Shown piece by piece: positions 24,301 through 35,670 of a DNA stretch of 64,000 bases (its first letter is position 1; every line of letters begins with the position of its first letter). Made by a program: the position numbers and the translations under genes. Below the pieces are notes generated by a model, which made no database searches, was not told the origin of the DNA, and saw only the letters and a program-made list of their open reading frames with translations. Origin of the DNA: Solanum dulcamara (Eukaryota; Streptophyta; Magnoliopsida; Solanales; Solanaceae); assembly GCF_947179165.1 (NCBI RefSeq), contig NC_077238.1, forward strand, positions 37,375,793 to 37,439,792. The letters are read 5' to 3'.

Positions 24301-25551
24301 ATGCCTCCACGAAGATACCCTGCTAGAAGGAATGTGGTTGAAGAGGAGAAACAAGCTTAGAATGATCCCTTGAATGACCAAGTCTCCAATGTCGAGTTTC
24401 GAGCGGCCTTTCAAGTACTTTCTAAAGCTGTTTTAGTTCAAGACAATCGTGAGGTGGTTGTTCCCGTGAACCCAAATATGGGTACAGCGACGATAAGAGT
24501 TCGTGATTTCATGATGATGAATCCTCCAGAGTTTTGGGGTTCCAAGGTGGAAGAGGATACATAAGAGTTTGTTGATAGCATTCACAAGATTGTGAAATTA
24601 TGGGGGTTAGCCCGGTTGAGAGGGAGGAGTAGTCTATGTATCAATTAAAGGGTGTTTCTCAAATTTGGTTTGATCAATGGAAAAATGAGAGGCCTAGAGA
24701 GGTGGATCCCGTGACATGAGAGGAGTTCAAAGGAGTGTTTCTTGATTGCTTCTTTCCATTAGAGTTGAGAGAGGCTAAGGTACAAGAATTCATAAACCTT
24801 AAGTAAGGTGGTTTGAGTGTGAGGGAGTATGCCCTCAAGTTCACCCAATTGTCCAAATATGTTCTATTCATGGTTGCCGACCCAAGAGCTCATATAAGGA
24901 AGTTTATGTTGGGTTTATCGGATGTGGTTTCTAAGGAATATAAGATGGACATATTGATTCGGGAAATGGACATCCCAATACTTATGATCTATAAGGAGCA
25001 AATAGAGAGTGAAAATCTAAAGAAGAAAACTAGGAAGTCCAAGAGGGCAAGGAGCGATGGTGGTGATTCCTCTCATGTTAAGTATGGAAATGGTGGACGT
25101 CCTCATTTTCACCAAAGGTACTTCAGCCAAGAATTTTCAAATTCCACTACTCCAAGTTATGATAAAGATAGGGTGCCCAACCCTAAGCTTCAAGGAGGTT
25201 CTTTTATTGGCGAAGTGACCCCGAATGCAAGAAGTGTGGCAAGAACCACATGGGTGAGTGTATAGAAGATTTTAATGTGTCCTACCAATATGGCAAGCTG
25301 AGTCATCATGCTAAGAAGTGGGTTAAAAATGGTCAATCTCAAGGACAAGTTGCTCAATGTGTTCAAGTGCAACCAAAAGGTGGCAATGCAACAATAGGTT
25401 TTATGCTCTTCATGGTAGGCAAGAGGCGGAGGAGACTCCCGATGTTGTTACTAGTGTGTTATGGGTCTTTCACTATGAAATTAATTCCTTACTTGATTCG
25501 GGTGAAAATTTGTCTTTTGTTACTCCTTATTTTTGATATTAGCCCCGAAAT
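24301..25551 (+). pseudogene. B gag pseudogene, interrupted by solo LTR F
   Basis: Starts MPPRRYPARRNVV and keeps gag strings such as FRAAFQVLSKAVL, IRVRDFMMMNPPEFWGS, VREYALKFTQLSKYV and RKFMLGLSDVV. The first knuckle is intact as CKKCGKNHMGEC (C-X2-C-X3-H-X3-C, the atypical type of plant chromoviruses). The second is damaged (YQYGKLSHHAKKW). There are in-frame stops (24358, 24562) and a frameshift near 25255. Protease sequence begins near 25480 (LLDSGENLSFVTPY, in a shifted frame) and is cut by LTR F. Confidence 0.85.
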
Positions 25552-27875
25552 TGTAACACCCCCTAAAAACATTGTATATGGTGTTCCAATTCTCGATGAA
25601 AATGATGTTGCTTTGGTATTTTATACATAACCTTTCATATAATAGTCCATATTAGGTGATTCAAATTTTTGAATAACTCCAACATCATTACCTACATATT
25701 TTATGAAGACCATAGCTTAAGATTTGGAGGCTAGGTAGGTCAAATAAATTAATCTTTGTAAGACTTGGTGCTATGATGAAATAAAGTAATTGTAGAAAAA
25801 AAATCATATCTCACTGTAGGGTGATCCAAATCAGTTGATTTTTAATGACATGAAAGAAGACTGCTAGAGCTAAAATTCATATGATACATTAAATCCTAAT
25901 TAGGAAGTTATCTTATTCAAACATAGCTCCGAAAAAAGGTATTTCATAAAAAAAAGATTCATCTCACCAACCATACAAGATCTAGATCCATTTGACATCA
26001 CCATGAAATCAATAGTCCTCTATTTGACATCATCCATGACATCAAAATCCTCTATTAAATTTTTAGATTTTTCTTTATAATTATTTTAATTATTATTAGG
26101 TCCCTCCTTCACACCTATAAATACCCACCTTATTTCATTATTTTATTTATCAAGCTTTTTCAAGCAACTCTTCTCTCTATACACTTGTTTACTCATTCTC
26201 AAATTGTAGTTTTACTTCTTAATAGTGTAGAAGTACTATTATGGTATTCATATACTCTAGGTAGTACACTAAACACTCTAGCGAGGAGAAAATGCTAGGA
26301 TTCAAGTGTGTTCATTAAGTCTTTCGATTCTGAGTAGCTTCAGATTCAAGGTATGTAAGGCTTCAACGAGAATATTCCTTCCACTCTCATGCCTAAAGTA
26401 TTTTGATTATATGATAAATTATGTTTATTTTCTTTAATCTTTACTCTAAGATATGTGGGTGTTTATCCATGGATTCTTCTATCCATGTAGTCCAAAACTC
26501 TTTCAACTAACTCTCTTGATTTTAAGTAATATTTTCTTATGGGTAATTCTTATTTTTACTTAATAGCATGGATCATGGTTAAACTAATGATTATTGCTCT
26601 GTTTTGATGAAAAATAATTTCATATGTATGAATTGATGGTTTGCAAGTAATTTCTCTATTTATCTCTTTAAAGGTTCTTAAAATTCATGGTGGGTTATTT
26701 AAAACATGATTTTTAATTAATAGATTTCAAAGTATTTATGCATAATTTTATTTACATACATGTTTGAAAGTTGAAGTGACTTAAACCCACATAGTTTTAC
26801 TATAATTTCAATGAAGTTTGACTTGAAAGCTTTGACTACAAATAAATGTTTATGAAAGTAATGTTTAAGATATAAAGGGAGTCTTATAAAATAAAAGAAT
26901 GATGAAATTCTATGAATGATGGATTCTTTATGCTATAAGGACAATTCTTGCATATTGGAATCACTAAAGATTTTAATGAGCTATTCCACTGAATGTGACG
27001 TTTTGAATTCTCAAGCTATATGCTATGAGTATTTTAAAGTATTAAACTATTATGTGGAATTAACTTAGAACCGAATGAGGCATTGAGGTGCGATTCGGTA
27101 AGGGAATCCTAGTAGCAACCCCTTGTATCATTATCTATGTGCCAACATAGGAGCCCTTGTAGATTTAGGCTAATGGATCTAAAAATAGCCCTTAAAGTTA
27201 AAGTAATGAATGAAGTTGAAGGAGTTCTACTGGGCAAGTAGTCTCCTTAGCCAACGTAAAGGGTTATGTTGGATTTCATGTAATAGCTCCATGGTCTTAA
27301 ATGTCGGTTATGGACAACTTATCACAAAATAAATGTTTTAAAGGATATTTATATGATTGATTATGCATGCATTGCAGTATGTTTCATATTACTTAAATAT
27401 TTTAATATTTTCTCAATGTTCATGCATACCTACATACTTAGTATATTCAAAGTACGAACGCATACTCTTTAGCCTACATGATATCATCATATAGGGACCG
27501 ATACTCCTTTTTTTTCTCCATATGGCTAGTTGAGATTTTGTTTGAAGACTACTTTTGGTGAGTTCCCATGTTCCAAGAACAGTACTCTTTTATCTTTCTA
27601 GCTTATGAAATGTTGAGATCTTTAGACACTTACTATGTCATTTCTTTCTATTATGGTTGAGGGTGAGCTAGAGACTTGTCTTAGCCCCGTTAAATAAAAA
27701 ATTTAGAGGTATTATTGGACATATGTATGTTTAAGATTTATTATTTTGATTTCTGCTTGTTTATTTATTATCATTATCTATGAAAGGCTAAAAGAATGAT
27801 AAGAGGCTTTTTTGAGATACTTTCGGGTTCATCATTCATCATGTCACATCTAGGCCCTAGGCTTGGGTCATGACA
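25552..27875 (+). mobile_element. F: solo LTR of the C family inside B
   Basis: Starts TGTAACACCCCC and ends GGGTCATGACA. Flanking 5-bp repeats are gaaat (25547-25551) and gaaac (27876-27880), one mismatch. The B protease frame resumes right after it. No internal gypsy sequence is present, so it is what remains after LTR-LTR recombination. It matches the LTRs of element C in inverse orientation and carries the donor-like GTATGT (26351-26356), the hairpin CATGGAT...ATCCATG (26468-26487) and CCTACATG...CATATAGG (27473-27495). Confidence 0.9.
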
Positions 27876-27880
27876 GAAAC

Positions 27881-29054
27881 ATTGTTAGAGCCTATTTCCG
27901 TCTATACTCCCGTAGGTGAGTTGGTTACGGTTAAAAGACTCTATAGAGGTTGTCCATTTCGATTTTCCATAAAGTTACTCTATGTGATCTAGTTGAGCTT
28001 GAGATGACCAATATTGATGTTATCCTTGGTATGGATTGACTATATCCATGTTATGCTTTTATTGATTGTAGAACTCGAGTGGTTAAGTTTCAATTTCTAA
28101 ATGAGTTTATCGAATTGCTCCAGCGGAATTAAAAGAGTTAAGAGATAAATTGAAAGACTTGTTAGACAAAGATTTCATTAGACCAATCATATCCCATGGG
28201 GTGCTCCCATTTTATTTGTTAGAAAGAAGGACGGTTCACTACATATGTGTATTGACTACTGACAGTTGAACAAAGTAAACATCAAGAATAAATACCCAAT
28301 TCCGAGGATAGATTATTTTTTTGATCAATTGCAAGGGGAAAGTTATTTATGTAAGATTGACTTCCATTTTGGTTATCACCAATTAAGGGTAAGGGAGCGT
28401 GATATTCCTAAAACAGTATTTCAAACAATGTATGGTCATTATGAGTTCCTAGTTATGTTGTTTTATTTGACCAATGCCCCCGCGACATTTATAGACTTGA
28501 TGAATAGGGTGTTCAAACAATTTTTGGACATGTTTGTAATTGTGTTCATTGATGATATTTTAGTTTACTCTCGGAATGAGGAGGAGCAAGCTAATCACTT
28601 AAGGATTGTATTTTAAACTCTAAGGGAAAAGTAATTATTTTTCAAGTTCAATAAATGTGAGTTTTGGCTAAGGGAGGTGGCTTTTCTTGGTCAAATTATG
28701 TTCAGTGCAGGGATTATGGTTGATCCTAAGAAAATCGAGGTAATTAAGAATCGGCCTAAATCATTGTCCCCTTCAGATATTATAAGTTTCTTGGGATTAG
28801 TCAGATATTATAGAAGGTTTGTAGAAGGGTTTTCATTGATCTCATCACCTTTGACTAAGTTGACTCAAAAGAAAGTAAAGTTCCAATGGTCAGAAGCTTG
28901 TGAGAAGAGTTTTCAAGAGTTGAAAGATCATCTTAAAACAACCCCTATTTTGACCTTATCAAAAGGGTCCGATGGTTTTGTTGTGTATTATGATGCTTCA
29001 AGGGTAGGACTTGGTTGTTTTTTGATGCAATATGGCAATATACTATTCTTCTAG
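27881..29054 (+). pseudogene. B protease remainder, RT and start of RNase H, pseudogene
   Basis: Protease runs to about 28105, where an internal deletion joins it directly to RT (YRIAPAELKELRDKLKDLL). The linker normally between them, containing the pol FPDDLP region, is gone. RT strings: [38 protein letters not shown], and the catalytic [10 protein letters not shown] near 28540-28575. A stop at 28614 is followed by VDPKKIEVIKNRPKSLSPSD and YYRRFVEGFSLISSPL. RNase H begins VVYYDASRVGLGCFLMQ (catalytic D kept), and a short deletion with frameshift follows at about 29040. Confidence 0.85.
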
Positions 29055-29766
29055 GCAAATTAAGATGTATGAAAATAATTATCCAACTCATGACTTGGAA
29101 CTAGCGACTGTTGTATTTTCTTTGAAAATTTGGAGACATTATCTTTATGGTGTCCATGTAGATGTGTTCACCAATCATAAGAGTTTACAATATGTTTTTA
29201 AGCAAAAAGACATGAACCTTCGGCAAAAAAGATGGCTTGAATTGTTGAAGGACTATGATATGAGTGTGTTGTACCATCTGGGTAAAGCTAATGTAGTTGC
29301 AGATGCACTAAGTAGGTTGTCTATGAGTAGTGTTGCACATGTTGAAGAAGGTAAGAAAGAATTGGTTAAGGATGTTCATAGATTGTCATGTTTAGGTGTG
29401 TGTTTGGTTGATTCTAATGATGGAGATGTTCTTATGCATAATGGTTTAGAATCGGCTCTTGTGGTGGGTATTAAGGTCAAACAAGACCATGATCTAGCAC
29501 TGGTTAATTTAAAGAAGTCGGTTACTGAAAAAGCCATTGAGGCTTTCTCCCAAGGGGGAGATGTGGTACTTGGTTACCAAGGTCATTTGTATGTTCCTAA
29601 TGTTGATGGTTTAAGAGAGTTGATATTGAATGAGGACCATAGTTCTCGATATTCAATTCACCCGGGATCCACCAAGATATATTGGGACTTGAGGGAAGTG
29701 TATTGGTGGAATAGTATGAAGAAGGGCATAACAGATTTTGTAGCTAAGTTTCCAAATTGTCAATAA
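29032..29766 (+). pseudogene. B RNase H and integrase zinc-binding region
   Basis: Open for 244 codons after the frameshift. RNase H continues with [20 protein letters not shown] (E kept) and [21 protein letters not shown] linker follows with LGKANVVADALSRLSM, then the integrase N-terminal HHCC region, HSSRYSIHPGSTKIYWDL ... FVAKFPNCQ. Both histidines are present, but the first cysteine of the pair is F. The frame ends in a stop at 29764. Confidence 0.85.
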
Positions 29767-30921
29767 GTTAATGTCGAGCATAAAACACCGGGAGGTTTAG
29801 CTCAAGATATTGAAATTCCTACTCAAAGGTGGGAAGATGTGAATATGAACTTTATAATGAGTTTTCCTAATACTAAGAAGCAATATGATTCCATTTGGGT
29901 TTCTATATATTGGATGACTATGTTGGCTCATTTTCTACCAGTAACTTCTTATAGTGTCGAAGACTATGCTAAGTTGTATGTTAATGAGTTGGTAAGACTA
30001 CATGGTGTTCCTTTTTCCATTATATTGGATCGAGGTACTCAATTCAATTCTCACTTTTGGAAGTCGTTTCAAAAAGGTCTTGGTACAAAGGTTAAGTTAA
30101 GTACCACTTTTCATCCTTAAACTGATGGTCTAGTTTAAAGAACGGTACAAACTTTAGAGGATATATTGAGGACAGGTGTTATTGCTTTTAAAAGAAGTTG
30201 GGTTGAGCATCTAACATTGGTTGAGTTTGCCTACAATAATAGTTATCACTCAAGCATCCTAATTGCTCTTTTTGAAGCATTGTATGGGAGAAGATGTAGG
30301 TCTCTGGTGGGATGGTTTGAAGTAGATGAGATGGCATTGATTGGTTGAGATTTGGTAATGGATGCTATGGAGAAGGTCAGACTCATAAGGGAGAGTTTGA
30401 AGACGGCTCAAAGTTGTCAAAAGTCCTATTCGTATGTTAGGTAATGGGAGCTTGAATTTTAAGTGGATGATTGGGTCTATTTGAAGGTTTCACTTATGAA
30501 GGGTGTAATATATTTTGGTAAGAAAGGGAAATTGAGTCCTAGATATATTGGACCTTATAAGATTTTGAGACGTGTTGGCAAGGTAGCATATGAGTTGGAC
30601 TTTCCATTTGAATTAGCTTTGGTTCACCCAGTGTTTCATGTATCTATGTTGAGAAAGTTTATAGGTGATCTGAATTCTATTGTACTATTGGAAAACATGA
30701 GTATTAAAGAGAATTTGACTTATAAGGAGGTTTCAATGGAAATCTTAGACCGGCAAGTGAAGAAGATAACAAACAAAAAGGTTGTATCCGTCAAATTATT
30801 ATGTAGGAATAAACAAGTAGAAAATGCTACTTGGGAAAAGGAGGCGGATATGATGAGAAAATACACTACCACTGTCCCTCTACTCAAGCCTAATATATTA
30901 AGTTCTTCTTATTCAAGTTGA
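29767..30921 (+). pseudogene. B integrase core and chromodomain-like C-terminus, pseudogene
   Basis: The first catalytic Asp (family D in VDRLTKSAHF) is replaced: the sequence reads VSIYWMTMLAHFLPV. The second is kept in ILDRGTQFNSHFW. The Glu region has stops. The part at 30463-30921 is open: VYLKVSLMKGVIYFGKKGKL, SPRYIGPYKILRRVGKVAYE, HPVFHVSMLRKFIGD. Its end is chromodomain-like (EILDRQVKKITNKK then LCRNKQVENATWEKEADM), which places B among chromoviruses, probably Tekay/Del-like. Confidence 0.85.
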
Positions 30922-31137
30922 TTGAACTCCTTATGTATTCAGTTCCTCCTATTTCATTCATATGCATGCATGTTTATGAAAGTTTTTAAAGCCTTATTTT
31001 ATGTTGAGTTGAAATTTTCATGTTTTATGCATTTTAAGGTGTCATCATCCTCATGTTAGGTTGCTATTCCTCTTTCTGTGTCTTTCTTATGCTATTTGAA
31101 TCTCATTCGAGGATGAACGTTCCCAAGTTGGACATAT
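30922..31137 (+). other. B 3' untranslated region and degenerate polypurine tract
   Basis: Non-coding tail ending cattcgaggatgaacg, then cccaagttggacatat just before the 3' LTR. The purine tract is degenerate compared with the CCCAAGGGGGAGATAA form in element C. Confidence 0.7.
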
Positions 31138-31667
31138 TGTAAGACCCTGAAAGTCAAAAAGTTAGAACGAAGGAGAAATCTCAGGAAAAAAGAACAATTT
31201 CAGGATTTGCAATTCACTCTATGACTCATAGAGGTTTCTACGACTCGTAGAAATGAATCGTAGAGAGAGCCTTTACATTTGTTCATAACCAAACCTTAGG
31301 AGAGTTCTATGACTCAACAGAATAAGTCGTCATCCTATTGATGAGTCGTAAGGATGACTAGTTACAAAATTTCAAAGACCCTTACACTTGCAGGTTCTCA
31401 GACCTACAAGACGATTGAGATTGACATTTCATAGGAATCAGAACAAGTCATTGACACGACTCATATAGAAAGTTCAGTTTTCATATCCTGCAGGATGAGT
31501 CATGTTTACGACTCATAGTCCTATTGATGAGTTGTAAACATGACTCGTAGGGAAGAATCAAAGACCCTGAAATTAGGGTCTTCTTAGAATCCTACACGAT
31601 AACTCAAGTCTACGAGTCGTAGACTTGAGAACAACTCGTAAAACCCAACTCGTAGATCTAAATCCAA
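31138..31667 (+). repeat. B 3' LTR, first part
   Basis: TGTAAGACCCTGAAAGTC and the same ctacgactcgtag motif cluster as the 5' LTR. It is cut by the L1 LINE; the last eight bases aaatccaa (31660-31667) are the L1 target copy, repeated at 42117-42124. Confidence 0.9.
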
Positions 31668-31707
31668 CACTACTGTTCATCATCTTCATCGGCAGAAGAC
31701 TGCCGGA

Positions 31708-34700
31708 ATGGCTTCACCACTGCCGGTGGAGCTTCACATACCACCGGACCGTAATAAGAACATAGCTGAAGAAGCATCAACCTTTAATCCAGCTAAGAGT
31801 ACTTTGAATCTGCAAAAAAATACTGACAAACCAGTAGCAGTTTCAAGTAAGGCAGGATTGATTCAAGTTGCAACATCACAAAATCAAACCCACAGCTCCT
31901 CCAATCTGCAAAATACACCTGCGAACACTGTAGATATTTCTGAGGAGGAGCTGCGCCGTGCTCAAAGAATCATTGATTTGAAGAACAATGGTTTGATTCG
32001 AGTCACAAGACCTGTATCATCTGATTCCTTATCATTTGGACTACCTATAGTCCAAAAATTGGATCAAAATACTACACAAATCGTGAGCACTGATCCTGCA
32101 ATTAGTGCGCTGGAAAATGCACAGTCGCCGGAGTTGCGCCTTGAAATTCGACCAAGTTCCGGCGACATACGAGCCATCGCACCACCTGGGCTTTGTTCTC
32201 AAGGATATGGCGCCCCTCAGGGAACAAAAATCTCCGGCGAAATCATCGCCGGCGAACAATTCAGCGTCGGCGGCGGAGCTCCGGCGAACAAAACTGAACA
32301 AGATGAATACCAAAATGATCCTCAAGCTATTGCCCATCTTCCCAACCATGAGAGACAACTCGAATATACTCCAATTGTTTCGAATTCACATTTGAGTTCT
32401 AACAACAATGGAGTCGCCGGAGATCCGGCGACTGAATTCATCCACGACCAATACCAAAAGGTGAGTAACAGTGTGGAGAGGCATTCTAACAATAAAACAT
32501 GTCTCGAATCTCCACAAACAAGTTCAAATTCAAAAAGTCGTCAAGATGACTTTAGGGGTGCCGGAGCTCCGGTGAACCAATTGGCACAAGACCAATTCCA
32601 AAAGGTCCATCAAGGTGTTAGGAGGTTCCCAAGCTATGTAGAGTGCCTCGAATCACAACCAACAAGCTCAAACTCAAAAAGTCGCAAAGACACTCATCTT
32701 AATGAAGAACACTGTGACAGTGTTCTTCAATCTGAATTTGTAACTGGTGCGGTGGATCATGATACATATGACCAACAAAAAAATAGAATGGGAACATTGG
32801 AAGGCATTGAAGAGTATGATCAAGTCCCCAAAGAAAATTCGAAGGGGAATTTCTTTGTTGAGCAAAGGAACAGTGCCCCTACAGTGGTTCATCCAGGTAA
32901 GTCCTCCAACTATTTCAATCAATATATAATAGAACATACTAGTCATAATCACAATGTTGATCAAATGCATATTGATACTGTCAAATTTCATGAAGTTAGT
33001 CTAACTGATAATAATACTCAAAAAGAAAATGTAGCTAATGCAGCTACTGTTAAGTCTACTGATCTGCATCTTGTTATGTCCAAAAATAATGAAGTACTGA
33101 AGACTTCTACTCACAATGTTGATGTTGATCTTGTTGATAAACACAAGGAGCAGGGGAACATATTACCTGGAAATGTTGAAAAAACCAAACAAACTGCCCA
33201 GTTGAACAAGGGTCTCAATGTGAAATTTCAACATGTCCAAAAACCTTATGTTCCTAATAGTAACCCAATGAAAGTGTCTAATAACTTTGATGCTTTCAAA
33301 TCCAATAATAAATCTGCTACTATGAATACTGGAAGCAATTTAGGTCCCAAATATCCAAACCAACTTAGAGCTCCAACTTTTAATACTTCTATTTCTACTA
33401 ATCATGTGGTGTCCCCTACTAATCAGTTACATGTCAAACAAAACAAGCATCCCAATACTAATATTCCAACCCCTCCAAATCCTGTCATCCATCAGACCTT
33501 GGCTACTAAGTTGAGAGCCCAAGAAGCCATTAAAACAGCCATTATTGATATTACACCCCCCAAAATTACTACAAAACAAGGCTATCCAGCTATAGTATTT
33601 ACAGAAGAAGATTTCTTGGTGAAATTGGCTAGTAATTATAAGTATACTCTGATAGGAAAATTCACTAATACTATGCCTAAGATAGAAACCATTAGAAAGG
33701 AATTCATCTTGCAAACAGAGCTCAGAGGAGGAGTGAAAATTACTCATTTTAACTCTAGGCATCTGTACATAGACTTGGACAATGAATATGATCACTCTAC
33801 TGTATGGTCCAAAGGAAAAATGTACATAAATGGACAGCTTATGAGACTCCAGCTATGGACCCCCACCTTCAAGCCTGAAGAAGAAACCTCTCTAGTTCCT
33901 ATATGGGCTATATTACCAGAATTACCTTGGCACTCTTATCGTCTTGAAGTGGTAACCCCTTTACTGTCCCCAATTGGAAAGGTGTTGTTCTTGGATTTGG
34001 CAACCTACAAGAAAACAAGGGGTAGTGTTGCCAAAGTCAAAGTACAAATTGACCTTACAAAAGAAAGACCACAGCATGTATGGATGGGCTATGGTGAAGA
34101 TGAAAATAGAGCAGGAAGGTAGCAGTCTATTCAATATGAATGGGTACCAGATTACTGTCAACACTGCAAACATCAAGGTCACACCATTTATGTTTGTACT
34201 GTTAAAAAAAGGGATGAGGATAAGCAGAAAAAGCAAGTTCAAGAAGAAGAAGCAAGACACAAAGATAAGGACAGCACTGACAAGAATAAGGAACAACAGA
34301 AAAATGAGCTAAAGCACCAAGAAGACAAACAAAGTAAGGAACAACAAAATACTAGCAGGGCTGCAGCTGAAAAAAGAGACCAAGAACATGCAGGTTGGCA
34401 AATTCAAAGGAGGAAAGGTAAAAAAGAAGAACAACACCACCAACAACAACCACAACAACATAAAACACAAGTATACATGACAAAAGGGGAAACTTCAGCA
34501 CCCCACCAGCATAATATCAGCAGCAGCAGAGAAGGGAAAAATCCACAGCAGGCAGGTATGGTTAATAGCTCTAAATTTAATACTTGTACTAACCAAACTT
34601 GTAATGTAGACTCTAGAGTCCAGAGCTTACTCCCTACTCCCCATACAACGTTAGATCCCATCCCCCATAAGCCTATACAGCAGGTTCTACATGGTACTGG

Positions 34701-35670
34701 AAGTAGCAGACCTACAGACAAACAAAAAGAGCAAAATATTACAACTATTTGTACACCAAGTACTGCTGTGAACAATGTGGAATGCAACAATGCCTATGGA
34801 AAAATCCCAGGTATTGACTCAATGCTCCCACACCCCCATGGCTCCCCTAATTACTTTAATGTCTTAAATGGTATTACTGTTGTGGCTGATGAAGTCTGTG
34901 GAGGTGAGGATGGGGGAATACAGGAGAAAACCACTAATCTGCAGGAAGGGGAAACCAAGGGGAAGGAAAATTTGGCTGAACATAGAAAAGATCCTAGAAC
35001 CCCTGTCAACACTCTTCCAGCAGAAATAAGGTACTCTATTCATTGGCAACAAGATGATATTCAACAAGTTCCAGAAGACAGGTTACAGCTCACTGAAATG
35101 GATAAGGAAGGTGCAGAATCTCCAAATAGATGTAAAGGAAATATGGGTGCAGTTACTAAGCTCCTGAATAATAAATATACTCTATCTTTGAGTAAGAAGA
35201 AGAGGGATGCAATGAAGAAAAAGTTAGCTCAGAAACAAAAAAAATCTCTATCTGGAAAAACACAACACAGAGTGAACTATGTGTTGGTTGATGAACAAGC
35301 AGGGATTCATGTGACACCTCTTCAAATTCAATCCAGTTCTACTGAAGTGTGTGTTCTTGATAAGAAATCCATATCACATGACAATGAGGATGAATACAGA
35401 CCTATTCAATCTGAAGATGAAAAGGATCTAGACCAAAGGGAACAATCTCAAGATGAGAAAACTAGTGCCTCTCCCTTTAGAGCATTGGAGGATATCACAG
35501 ATACTACAATACAGGAGGAGGTGCTGCAGGTCACTGAGGAGAAGGGTCTATCACCCAGGGTTCAGCAAGATCAGAACAAGAAGAAAAAGAAACAAGACAT
35601 CTCCACCAGTTCAGATAATGCTACTTGTAAGAGTGGCATCAAAACAAGGTCCAAATCCATGAAACCTTGA
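31708..35670 (+). pseudogene. L1 ORF1 (gag-like, DUF4283 plus zinc knuckle), one premature stop
   Basis: Nucleic-acid-binding ORF1 protein of plant L1 elements, acting in the RNP with ORF2. One frame runs 1,320 codons, broken only by TAG at 34120-34122 (codon 805), where a Trp codon TGG would restore the usual sequence. Residues 1-600 are low-complexity and hydrophilic, with a repeated segment of about 47 residues (FIHDQYQKVSNSVE... and QLAQDQFQKVHQGV..., both ending TSSNSKSR). A DUF4283-like domain spans about residues 630-800 (YKYTLIGKFTNTMPK, PIWAILPELPW). A C-X2-C-X4-H-X4-C knuckle, CQHCKHQGHTIYVC, follows the stop at about residues 815-828. Then comes a basic, Lys/Gln-rich tail of nearly 500 residues. 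ORF1 is much longer than is common for plant L1. Its last codon overlaps the start of ORF2 at 35667-35670. Confidence 0.88.

Noticed and set aside
28266..30921. Possible endogenous pararetrovirus
   Set aside because: Order protease-RT-RNase H-integrase with chromodomain, LTRs, primer site and 5-bp target copies is that of a Ty3/gypsy retrotransposon. No movement or coat protein region is visible.
32041..32358. Minus-strand open frame inside L1 ORF1 (and similar ones at 33427-33795, 33961-34296, 34404-34790)
   Set aside because: Antisense shadows of a long real frame, with no motif and hydrophobic composition expected from complementing Gln/Asn/Lys codons.
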